Origin: Stagonosporopsis chrysanthemi
Taxonomy: Eukaryota > Ascomycota > Dothideomycetes > Pleosporales > Didymellaceae
Length of the DNA stretch: 64,000 nucleotides
Direction: 5' to 3'
NCBI GenBank assembly: GCA_022560025.1
Contig: JAFISE010000054.1
Span: 62,001-126,000 of the forward strand
The first letter of the stretch is position 1, and the number at the start of each line of letters is the position of its first letter. This document shows positions 1-9,330 of this stretch, one piece after another. The notes beneath the pieces were generated by a model. It was given only the letters and a program-made list of their open reading frames with translations, was not told the DNA's origin and made no database searches. Made by a program: the position numbers and the translations under genes.

Positions 1-491
1 CCCAGAAGGACACGGGCGGCGTGGCGTCGAGCCGCACCAGCGCGGAGAAGAAAGTCATCGGCGATGCCCTGGGCGAGGGGCTGCTGGAGAACCTGATCCA
101 GCTGCTGGGCCAGGTGCCGCGCGTCATGCTGCTGATTCTCAAGACAAACGATCTGAGTACGTCCCCTACGTTGCCCTGTCTTAATCACTCGCACTAATAC
201 CCCCCCGCAGCCCGCTCCCTAGACGAAGGCCTCCAAACGCGCCAAGGCCCCCTGCGCACCTTCCTGATCCTCGCCCGCTACGCCTCGCGCACCGTCTACC
301 TCGAAGCCCTGGAGCAGATCCACGCACGCGGCAGTTTCCTGTGGCCCGCAAATTTCCTCGCGTGGCTGCGCGCGTGGACTAGACATGCAAGAGTGGAAGT
401 GCAGCTCAGTGCGTATGAGGGGTGGTTGAAAGTAAGGGCGTTGGCGGGGTTGCGGGCGAAGAGCGTGGGGAGGGATAGTTTTAGGGCGTAG
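1..491 (+). CDS. ADCK1/Mcp2-type ABC1-family atypical kinase, C-terminal part
   Basis: This is the 3' end of a gene cut by the left edge, read in frame from base 3. An intron lies at 157-210 (GTACGT..CCGCAG) and the stop is at 489-491. The motif VPRVMLLILKTNDL followed by TRSLDE is the C-terminal signature of the ADCK1 branch of the ABC1/UbiB family; human ADCK1 has a very similar PRQMLLILKTNDL stretch. Yeast Mcp2 is the fungal member, a mitochondrial protein linked to lipid homeostasis. The kinase-like core lies outside the window, so catalytic residues cannot be checked. About 144 residues are visible. Family assignment is firm; the exact fungal orthologue is inferred. Confidence 0.82.
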
Positions 492-540
492 GCGGGGAGG
501 GGCAAAGGGATTGTGAGGAGGCATGGGTGGAGTTGATGGA

Positions 541-660
541 GTGGAGCAGAGCAGAGCAGAGCATAGCATGGCAGAGTAGAGCAAAACATAGCAGAGCAGA
601 GCATAGCATAGCAGAGCATAGCAGAGCATAGTAGAGCATAGCAGAGCATAGCAGAGCATC
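541..660. repeat. Pentanucleotide tandem array (GCAGA/GCATA)
   Basis: A period-5 array of 24 units runs through these 120 bases, alternating mainly GCAGA and GCATA with a few degenerate units (GCATG, GTAGA, GCAAA). It lies just past the stop codon of the ADCK1-like gene. Because 5 and 3 are coprime it opens artificial reading frames on the minus strand (LLCYALLCSAMLCY-like peptides), which I reject as proteins. Confidence 0.95.
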
Positions 661-760
661 CATCCCAACCGTCCCTGCTACTCTGCAAGGAATTCCCCTT
701 CTTACTTCCCCAGGCAACCCGCCATTCTCCGTGCGTTCGTGCACGCAGTTCACATCTCAT

Positions 761-784
761 CTGCTCATCTGCTCATCTGCTCAT
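761..784. repeat. Three tandem copies of an octamer
   Basis: CTGCTCAT occurs three times head to tail, preceded by a partial copy (CATCTCAT). It lies in the 492-970 spacer, whose only other structure is a CTTCACC/CATCACC-rich stretch near 850-890 and the pentanucleotide array. Confidence 0.9.
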
Positions 785-970
785 CCGGCCAGCATCGTGA
801 AGGCAGATCAACTAGACTAAGAAGGGGGATGGACCACGGCAGTTATAGTGGCTTCACCTTCACCTCCACATTCACCATCACCATCACCGCGCACAGACTT
901 CCCAACTCCAACCCCCACTGCCCCCGACTTCCGACCCTCAACCACCACTCCAGCAAACGCCGCCGCAGCA

Positions 971-1812
971 ATGGACGTAGTCACGCAGCGCCACGGGTAA
1001 GTCCCGCACGTACCCAACAAGCAACCAACAGCACCCAGCACCTAACCTCCCCTTTGGCAGAGGACTGATGCGCGACGACGTTATCAGGCTGGAAATCAGC
1101 AGCGCCCGCATCGAATACTTTGTGCACCCGGGCCTGCTGCTGCAGCACTCTGCGTACTTCGCGCGGGCGCTGAACGGCAAGTGGAAGGAGGCGGCGGAGC
1201 GGGCCATCTGCCTGGCCGACGTCGAGTGCAAGACGTGTGAGTGAGCAGTTGTGGCGCGCGCGCGCGCTCGTGCGCGTCAGAGGGGTCTGTCTCGCGCTGA
1301 CTGTGTGCGCAGTCGATGTTTTCCTCGAGTGGCTGTACACGCAGCGCTATCCGGCGGCCGACCGGTTCCACAAGCCCAGCAACTCATACGTGAGCGCAGA
1401 GCTGGCGCGGCTGCAGGCGTGCGAGTTCGGTGACCGGTTCGTAGCTCCTGAGTTTCGTGCGGCGGCCGAGAACGCACTGATCGATCGTTTAGTTGTCGCC
1501 AACGCGGCGCCGTACTACGAGACCATCATCTATGCGTACGAGCATCTGCCGTCCAACAGCCCGGTTCTGCAAGCCTTGATTGATGCGCACTGCTGTTGGT
1601 GGGACGAGTCTGCAGACACTGAGGCGAACGGAGAGCTCGAGCTTCGATCCCAGCTCCCACACGACTTCCTGCTTGGCGTTGCGTTGAGGTACTCGCAACT
1701 GCACCGCAGCCGCAAGAAGCGGTTGAATCGGTGTGACTATCACATGCACGCCCCGGACGACGAAAGGGGAGACAGGTGCCGGATAGCGCGGGTTGATGGC
1801 TTTTCGAGATGA
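971..1812 (+). CDS. BTB/POZ-domain protein (three exons)
   Basis: Exons 971-996, 1061-1236 and 1313-1812 join to 233 residues; both introns have GT..AG ends and the frame stays open. The N-terminal half is a short fungal BTB/POZ domain: a strand around LEISSARIEYFVHP, the LLLQHSAYFARALNGKW helix pair, then CLADVECKTF and the FLEWLYTQRYP helix. The C-terminal half matches the helical tail of small Dothideomycete BTB proteins (GDRFVAPEFRAAAENALIDR). The second intron falls right after the DVECKT turn, exactly where the BTB gene at 20875-21704 is also split, so the two are paralogues. Proteins of this kind may be Cullin-3 adaptors, but nothing here shows a partner; function unknown. Confidence 0.85.
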
Positions 1813-2146
1813 AGGGTCGATTCGGCGGCTTCACCATAGTACGATGCATCATAAAGTGCGTATCTGGACTGCTCACGAAACATGGCAGAGCCACCATGCT
1901 GACCAAGACGAGAGCGAGAGACCTAAGATTGAGAAGCGGTAAGACACGAGGACTAGACAAATTCGAAAATTGCTGAGTTAAGTGGAGCATCGTATTGAAT
2001 GCTATGCAAGTGAACAGAAACGAGCAATGCTACCTTACATACCGTGTGACGCCGAAAGAACTCCCAGGTGCTCATATGTGCACATCCCTACTCCAAGCCC
2101 TATGCATATACAGTCAAAGAGTGCAAATTTCCAGGCACTAGGCAAC
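1813..2146. other. Spacer between convergent genes
   Basis: This is the 3' spacer between the plus-strand BTB gene and the minus-strand mitochondrial carrier. I see no conserved coding frame or RNA gene in it. Confidence 0.6.
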
Positions 2147-3579
2147 TCAGTCGACGCCTTCCTCGTGTCGACGCAAGAGCTCTTCGTCGACGTCCATTTG
2201 GTTGATGCGCTTCTTGGTAAACTCAAATGCGGTAAAGAAAATAGCGTTGACCACGCAGGAACGAGACATGGATACGCCCAATCCTGTGGACGTTAGCTTG
2301 ATGAGGAGCAGTCATTGTTGAACCAGACAAACCTCGATACATCCGTGGGTTGAGGAACTGAATCTTAGGTCTCGTCTGCTTGTCTTTGCCGCCGACAAGG
2401 CAGTTACGCTGATAGATGCTCTTCGCAGTGTCGATCGGGAAAATCTTTCACGAGTTAGCGCCACGACTTCCTAAGATGGAGGCGAACCTACACAAGCCCA
2501 GCTGACAAGACCACACAGCCCTCCCGCAATGACCACCGCCAGGGGGTGTGTCGGAGAAGTGCCGCGTGCATTGGCCAGAATCTGCTTCACGCTTTCATAC
2601 GTGACGAAGTAGATACCGGTGCCAATCGAATCTCGCACTGTAGCTGATCAGTCTCTGCTTTGCGGAATGGAGATCAATCTTCTTACACAGGTGCAAATGG
2701 AAACCAGAATACAGGCCCGTCCACCCTCGGTGTCTGATCAGGTTTTGCGCCGTCTTGAACGTTCCGAGATTCTGATAACTCTTGCGTATCGCGTCATTTT
2801 GTTTACTGCCATCGTTGCGGTCTGCCATCAACACGGAGATCTGGGCGCTCAGCTTCGTCAATTCGAAAGGACCTGTTATTTTAATCAGTCTTAAGGTCAT
2901 GACAGAGCTTGGGTGACTGACAGGCAATTGCCGTAATGGTAGCGCCAGCAGTCGCTCCTGCTAGACCAAAACATGCCATTGTTGAGAATGTTGGCCATGC
3001 GCCTTTTGTGTTTGCGACAACGAGCGGCGAGCTTCCGGTTGCTTGATATATCCAGTCATCGACGGTGTACTTTGAGCGTTGGTAGATCGAGAAAGACACG
3101 GTCCGGACGAGGGTGATGCTGGCTAGAGGAGACCAGACGCCTGTGGCAAGAAATGTTAGCTACGCCTGCTGAGAATCGGTTTCATAGGCCATACCTCGCC
3201 AGAACCCATGCAGACCCTCAGTCTGGTATGTGTGGCGCACACAGTCGCTGAAGGAGTTGAACTTGTAGCTGGTCGCGGTCAGCAGTGCTCGTGGATATCT
3301 ATGACGTGCACGTACGCTTGGAGTCGTGTTTTTACAGAATCGAGAGGATACTACGAGCTGTCAGCGCTGCTTCCTGCGCAAACTAACCCTGGTCGTTCAA
3401 CATACTGCGACGACGGTCGAGAGCAGACTGCTGGAGCTCGCTGCGACCTCAGTCCTATATCTCTTGGTCCATCGTTTGGCCTGCTCGCTGCGCAGTACCG
3501 CGCGCGACACGTCCGTGAGGTCTCTCGGCGGGCCGGCGACGGCGTTGAGCTGCTGTCTTCCCTCCTCCTGCTCAGGCAT
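2147..3579 (-). CDS. Mitochondrial carrier family (SLC25) protein, eight exons
   Basis: Eight minus-strand exons join in frame: 3579-3406, 3350-3316, 3268-3195, 3140-2922, 2872-2687, 2637-2492, 2444-2333 and 2283-2147, giving 360 residues. Each of the three repeats shows the family signature Px[DE]xx[KR]: YPLDSVKTRLQ, CPFELTKLSAQ and FPIDTAKSIYQ, the third created across an intron. These salt-bridge motifs define inner-membrane transporters with six transmembrane helices. The start is the first ATG in frame; the 50-residue hydrophilic N-terminus ends in KRWTKRYRTEVAAS, just before the first repeat. The substrate cannot be read from sequence; an unassigned fungal carrier subgroup is likely. 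Junctions agree in phase throughout, so the model is reliable. Confidence 0.9.
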
Positions 3580-4535
3580 ACTGGCTATCGCTAGCTGTGG
3601 AAGACGCAGTGTCTTCCTACGGCAATCGCGACTGGGCCAGTAGCCGGGCAAGCTCCATCAAGACCGCTGTGAGGTCAGGCTGCTACAGGCGAAGAGGTTT
3701 CGCGACGGCTGTGAAGGGTTTGTCAGTACAAGTGCAAGAGAGGGTGGGTGACAATGGCTGAGGGTTGGCTGCGCTGTGTATTGGCTTGGAGAGCGCGATG
3801 ATGCTGGTGGGGTTGAGCTATGCCAAACGCTCTAAATCGCCATTGGCCGCAGTGTCCGCGATCTGCCCAAGTGCATGTCTTGACCGGACGTCTTCAAACG
3901 CTCGTGCAAAACACTTCACACTCCGCCAACTGTCACTAAATCATGTTTTCGTTTCCCAAGAAGCAATTGCTGTCACAAACACATGGCAATGTTGGACTTG
4001 GTGGTCCAGCTCCCCATCACTGTAAGCTTCCTGAAATGCGGGGTCTTCCAATCACGAGCATGTGAAGCTCGAAGCCACACCACTTCAAAGAGCTTCAACG
4101 AATCAGAACGGAGCCAAATGATTGCAACGACACATCGATTGCCGCCTTTGGCCGCCTTTGGCGTATAGTTCGCTACACCTTCTGCACCTCGTTGTTGTGT
4201 ACGACAGTCGCTCATTAATGATGTCTTGCATCGATTGTGTACGTGATCGCTGCTGCTGCTGGAGTATTCGTGCACAGACTACCGGCCGCGGAGGCGGTAC
4301 CCAGCCATAGTAGCCGCAGCTCGAAGAAGCTATTTTGGACCTATGTATCATGTCATCTCTACATTATCGAAGCTGCGAATCTGATGCTAGACAGGGCTCA
4401 TCTGCACGTGGCATTATCGGAGGCCCTTGTTGCCTGGATCATCGCTGGCCTTTCTTTCAAGCGTGATAAACGTTTCCTGACCTGAATACCAAAACTCGAA
4501 GAAAATACTGAGGGCGGGTCTACCTGCTGCTGCAA
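3580..4535. other. Intergenic, upstream of the mitochondrial carrier
   Basis: About 950 bases separate the start of the carrier from the stop of the next minus-strand gene. Only short incompatible frames are present. A short TTGGCCGCC duplication sits near 4142-4160. Presumably it holds the carrier promoter; nothing else is recognisable. Confidence 0.5.
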
Positions 4536-5023
4536 CTAACCCTTCTTGCCTACGATTCTGCGCAGCTCCTCCTCGTCCTTGGAGTACTCTGTCCGCGGCC
4601 TTGCTTCTGCATCCGTGTCCGTCTTCTTTTTGTCCCTAGAAAAGCTACCGACCAGCGCCTCTTTCAAAGTATTTCGATCATTGTCTAGACGTTCCAGCTG
4701 TCCATGCCGCCTCAAGCTCTCCTTGTGCCAACTAATTTGTCCTCCATCAGCTTCTCTGTGCTTTTGAGCGTTCAGCTTAGCAGCGCGTATCGATGTTCTT
4801 GCGTAGACGAAGAGGATGCCGGCCATGGTGAGGGCTGCTAGTGGTGCCATGATGGTCTATCTTGATTCAGTTGCCGCAGATGCCTATCTGCATCGAGAGC
4901 GCTCACCCTGCCATTGATGATGCCACTGCCCCGCGAGAGGCGGGCAGGCGCATTGTTGGAGTGTGGTTTCGAGCTCTCATTCATACCATCAGCTCCTTTT
5001 GGCGTCGAGAGTCTTCCGCCCAT
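4536..5023 (-). CDS. Small conserved fungal membrane protein (two exons)
   Basis: Exon 1 (5023-4907) and exon 2 (4856-4536) join through a 50-base intron with GTGAGC and ATAG ends, in frame, to 145 residues. The N-terminus is hydrophilic and Ser/Asn-rich. It is followed by one hydrophobic segment (LAALTMAGILFVYARTSIR) and a charged tail containing AAKLNAQKHREADGG and ISWHKESLRRHG. This tail is a pattern I associate with a widespread Pezizomycotina family of unknown function; the single segment suggests a membrane anchor, possibly organellar. Exon 2 has its own ATG six bases in, so a 104-residue form without the N-terminal extension is also possible. No catalytic motif is visible. Confidence 0.72.
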
Positions 5024-5493
5024 GTCTACGGCAGGCACGTATTGTGTTGTACGTTGGAGCACTCGCGTTCAAGGGTCAATCAAATTTACGTAGCCGTGTC
5101 GCGATCTTCCGTGGTCATTACTTCGCTCTGGGGGTGTTCAGTCGTAGTACTGCGGTGCGTGAAGATGTTGCGCAGCTACCTGTGTGATCGTACGAGACGA
5201 GCTGTTGTAGAGCTCCATTAGTGCCGTCTAGAATGGATGATGTCAGCGAGACACCGTTTTATAGACCCAAGATAGCTTAGCGCTTCCGTCATCGGTATCT
5301 TGGGAATGACGATTCTCTCACAATCCGCGCTCTTTGCGCGCTACGTACAAGTCAGGTCGCGCGTTGCATTGCATAGCGACACGCCCAGTCTCTTCTCCCG
5401 ACACTCATTCGTTCAGTCTTCTAGACTACGCTTTTGCAGGCTGCTCACTAAGCTTTCCTACATCTGGAACCCCGGACAAGTTCGGAAATAGGC

Positions 5494-5500
5494 TTACTAA
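5494..5500 (+). promoter_or_regulatory. Yap1-type response element TTACTAA
   Basis: An exact TTACTAA heptamer lies 76 bases before the upstream ATG and about 250 before the main ATG of glutathione reductase. This is the canonical Yap1/AP-1-like site. Yeast GLR1 is a known Yap1 target, so the site fits its gene. A chance match is possible for seven bases. Confidence 0.55.
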
Positions 5501-5530
5501 AGAACCACTTGCAAATCGATTCTAGCTCAT

Positions 5531-5559
5531 TTGCGTCATTCCATAAATTGAGACGTCAC
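5531..5559 (+). promoter_or_regulatory. Two CRE/AP-1-like bZIP half-sites
   Basis: TGCGTCAT (from 5532) and GACGTCAC (5552-5559) lie within 30 bases, just before the first ATG of glutathione reductase. Both resemble CREB/ATF-type bZIP sites. With the TTACTAA site they form a small bZIP cluster. Occupancy is inference. Confidence 0.4.
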
Positions 5560-5575
5560 CCCACTTGCAGCGTTA

Positions 5576-7320
5576 ATGCGTAGAACAATTGTTTGTAGGA
5601 TACGAGCTCATACACCGAGTCTCTCGCATAGTACCCCTCCATCCTCGAGCTTTCTATCACGGTCCCACTTTCCTGCTGCCGAAGTAACACTGGCTTCTGC
5701 GCGCCTTTCGAACCTCTCATCCCACTTCTCCACATCTACAGTCAAGATGGCTCCCATCAACAACACCGAAGAGGCCGATTACCTTGTCCTTGGTATTGGT
5801 AGTGGAGGCATTGCTTCTGCGCGACGAGCTGCGAAGCACGGCGCAAAGGTCGTTGCCGTCGAGTCGAGCCGCTATGGTGGTACTTGCGTAAACGTCGGTT
5901 GTGTGCCCAAGAAGGTCACATGGAATGCTGCTGCGATCGCAGAAACATTCAAGGATGGGAAAGCATACGGCTTCCAGGTTAAGGAGCAGCCCGAGTTCGA
6001 CTGGCCATACTTCAAGAACAAGCGCGATGCTTACGTCAAGCGCTTGAACGGCATCTACGAGAGGAACCTCGACAAGGACGAAATCAAGCACATCAGGGGA
6101 CGAGCGAAGTTCGTCGCCAAGAACGAGGTCGAGATTGCGCTCGAGAATGGCGGCACCCAGCGCGTCAAGGCGAAGCACATCCTTATTGCTACTGGCGGCC
6201 GACCGAAGAAGCCTGAAATTCCCGGAAAGGAGCTCACCATCGACAGCGATGGCTTTTTCGACCTTGAAAAGCAACCTAAGAGCATCGCCACGAGCGGCGC
6301 CGGATACATCGGTGTCGAGATGACCGGTATGCTCCACGCACTGGGCACCAAGACACACTTCTTCATTCGCGGCGACAAGCTTCTGCGAACTTTCGACCCT
6401 ATGATCCAGGATGCTGTTACCAAAGAGTACGAGCGCCAGGGCATCAATCTGTACAAGGGCTCGTCGATCACCAAGGTCGAGGACATCGGTAACGGCATGA
6501 AGCGCGTGACCTACCAGGAGAACGAGTCCAAGAAGGAAGGCACTGTTGAGGTCGAAGCTGTCCTGTTCGCGACCGGTCGCGTGCCCGAAATTGAGGACCT
6601 TCATATCAAGGACTTTGGCATCAAGCTCAACGACAAGAACCACATCGTGACCGACGACTTCCAGAAAACCTCACTCGAGAACATTTACGCCATCGGCGAT
6701 GTCTGCGATCGCGGCTACGAGCTGACACCCGTGGCTATTGCGGCTGGTCGCCGTCTGTCAGACCGTCTCTTCGGCGGGAAGAACGATGCACACCTCGTCT
6801 ATGAGAACATTCCCAGCGTTGTCTTCGCCCACCCTGAGATTGGTTCCGTCGGTCTTACTGAGCCCGAGGCGCGCGAGAAGTACGGCGATAAGGTCAAGGT
6901 CTACAAGACCGAGTTCACAGCCATGTACTTCGCCATGATGGAGCCCGAGGAGAAGCAGCCTACTGCATACAAGATCGTCTGCGTCGGACCAGAGGAGAAG
7001 GTCGTTGGCCTGCATATCCTGGGCCAGGGTAGCAGTGAAATTCTGCAAGGTTTCGGCGTGGCAATCAAGATGGGTGCTACAAAGCAGGACTTTGACAACT
7101 GTGTGGTAAGTGTAACCCTGACTGAATCCTTCGTTCCTTTCCTCCGGTCACGTGGAGCATGTGCTATATCGGCGGGTAAGGCGCATATCAGCTCGAGCAT
7201 AATAAGGCCGTGTTTGCGGGGAGGCGGCCTTGGCTGGTGTGCCGCATTGCTTGATTTTACTAACCCATTCTACAGGCTATCCACCCGGTCTCTGCTGAGG
7301 AGCTGGTCACCATGACCTAA
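5576..7320 (+). CDS. glr1: Glutathione reductase (NADPH), possibly dual-targeted
   Basis: This flavoenzyme reduces glutathione disulfide with NADPH. Exons are 5576-7105 and 7276-7320, with a 170-base intron (GTAAGT..CTACAG). From the internal Met at 5747 the protein is 467 residues, the usual cytosolic size. Visible are the FAD-binding GIGSGG, the redox disulfide GGTCVNVGC (Cys47/Cys52 of that form), the NADPH fold GAGYIGVE with downstream arginines typical of NADPH use, the second FAD motif NIYAIGDV, and the dimerisation domain. The catalytic His-Pro..Glu (HPVSAEE) is coded by the 14-codon last exon. The in-frame ATG at 5576 adds 57 Arg/Ser-rich residues ending in FSTSTVK, a likely mitochondrial presequence; yeast GLR1 also uses two starts. 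Confidence 0.95.
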
Positions 7321-9330
7321 GCAGATCATGTCTATTGTTCTTATTCAATACGCAAGAGATAGATCAGGCGTCCGTACACGGCGAACCTGCATAGATAACC
7401 TCAATACCAAGATCATATCACCTGGCCAGGACAGCACTTGTCTTACCGTTACAGTGAGATTGTGATAGACGCCAGTAGCTCACCAGATCTCCTATCATCC
7501 TGTCTAACTCCATCCGTATCCGCGTGTCCCGAATCCACACCACGCTTTTGCGTACCGACATGAACGGCACGAAAAGTAACCGCCAGCCCTGCGCATGAGG
7601 GGACGAGCTTTCCCCGCGCTTCGCTTGCAACCGTTGTTTCAACTCATGCACGAAACATTGACTGCCCCCCGTCGCGCATATGACAAAGGAACGAACGGCA
7701 TTGCACTCATCTCCTCGCAGCCACTCCGCATCAATCTCTCACGAGCAAGCTCGATGCGGCAGCTCCTTCATACCTACTGCTCAATGCAAGTTTATCTTCA
7801 CACATATACACAGGGAATACAAATTTGCCTTACCTTCCAGAAGCACCCCGATCTCGAACACCGGTGTGCATTCCCCCGATCGACACCAGCCCTACCGCAT
7901 CCCTTCACGGCCCTTGCGCACGGATGCGCTGCCTCCGTCCTGCTTCCGTGTTAGTCCCGTCTGACCCTGATGATCCCTTCCAGATTGTCCAGACCGGGCC
8001 ACGAGGAAAACACCAGGGCAAAGGTGGCCAGGCACGGGGGAATGCGGGAGGGGGGTGTGGCTGCGAGTATCGATTCGAGGGGAGGTGCAGAATCGTGGAG
8101 CATCTTAGGCCGATGGGCTACGGGCTGGGGATAAAGGGGTGGGGTGGGCTGTGCTGCATGTACTGGTACGTATGCGCTTCAGGCGGGTAGAGCGTGGGGA
8201 CAACATGTTCACGGCTGCTGGGCTGGCTCATAGTGCCGTTGGAGTAAGCAATCTGGCAGAGCATGTACGACACAGATGCGTCCCATGCCAGGCCGCAGCA
8301 GCATGGCAGCACGCTACACAGTTGTTCCTACATACGTTCACCCAGCACCGTGACACAAAGGCGTTCTCATCACTCTGCATTGCACCCACAAACACACCAC
8401 CCCTGCCTTCGCATTCGGCTTCGATGCAATACTTGCTCACTCGCTAAGCTAAGCCCACGCACGTCAGCAACAGCTCTGGGGTCGTGAAGCCGGGGTCGTC
8501 TGGTCGAGCAGATCTGGGGAGCGTCTGTGCTCATGTATCAGTGCCAGTGGCAGGGCACGAACCGTTGTCAGAGACCAGGATGTCCAACCTTCTTTTCGAC
8601 CAGCCGGTTCTTCTACTCTTGGGCTACACTTGGCGCTAGCGGTGTGCGCTAACCACCTCGGTCCTTCTCCGCGGCCGTGCCGGCTGCGCTGCCATCGAGG
8701 GAAGCAGGTCCGTCCTTGCTACTCGCTTTCCATGAATATCACAGTACGGGATGTGGAGGGTGGGTGCGGAGGCAAGCTTGCAGGTGGGGATCGTCAATGA
8801 AAGTCCCACACCGAGGTGGTGTGAGGGTGGTCGGCGCTGACACCGAGGTAGCTGTATCTGTATCTAGGCACCCACGGATCTGCTTTGGAAAGGATTGACG
8901 TTGCAAGGCTACTATGAACGGTGTACAGAGACGCTGGGAGGTGCGTCGCAAAGCATGTCGCTGCGAGGTAATGATATTCTCTCATTATACAAATACAATA
9001 TGGCTGGTGTCGGGTCCGATAGATCACCGTTACCGTTTTTCCTTATACGTGATCCCATGATGCGGTGTTGATGATTCATACGCCGAGTTCCAGAAACCCA
9101 AAGCGCCTCGCTGCCGTCCGAAATGTTGATGAGGATACCCGTTCTTTTGCTCCAACCTGTGGTGACTCTAAAGTGCTGTTGTAAAGCTCTCAAAGCCTAT
9201 TACAATATTTACTGAAGCGAAGTGATAATGAAATGTAGACATCAATCTGATGCGACGGGGAGATGGCCAAAGGTACCGCGGAACAACTGCCGCGGAGTTC
9301 GTAGCCTCTTCAGGCAGCTGTGAGATGGGA
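7321..9330. other. Long spacer between convergent genes
   Basis: Two kilobases separate the ends of glutathione reductase and the Zn2Cys6 regulator. Open frames here are short, overlap in several phases and have no recognisable domain. I see no RNA gene or transposon. Confidence 0.5.

Larger units (their letters stand above)
5024..5575. other. Divergent promoter region
   Basis: This spacer lies between the small membrane protein (minus) and glutathione reductase (plus). It carries the bZIP-type sites listed separately near its right end. No gene is evident. Confidence 0.6.

Noticed and set aside
219..760. Minus-strand frames rich in LLCYALLCSAM repeats
   Set aside because: They are translations of the pentanucleotide array and the opposite strand of the ADCK1-like gene; period 5 keeps all frames open without real coding.
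5717..6643. 308-codon minus-strand frame
   Set aside because: Antisense shadow of glutathione reductase, whose frame has all expected motifs.
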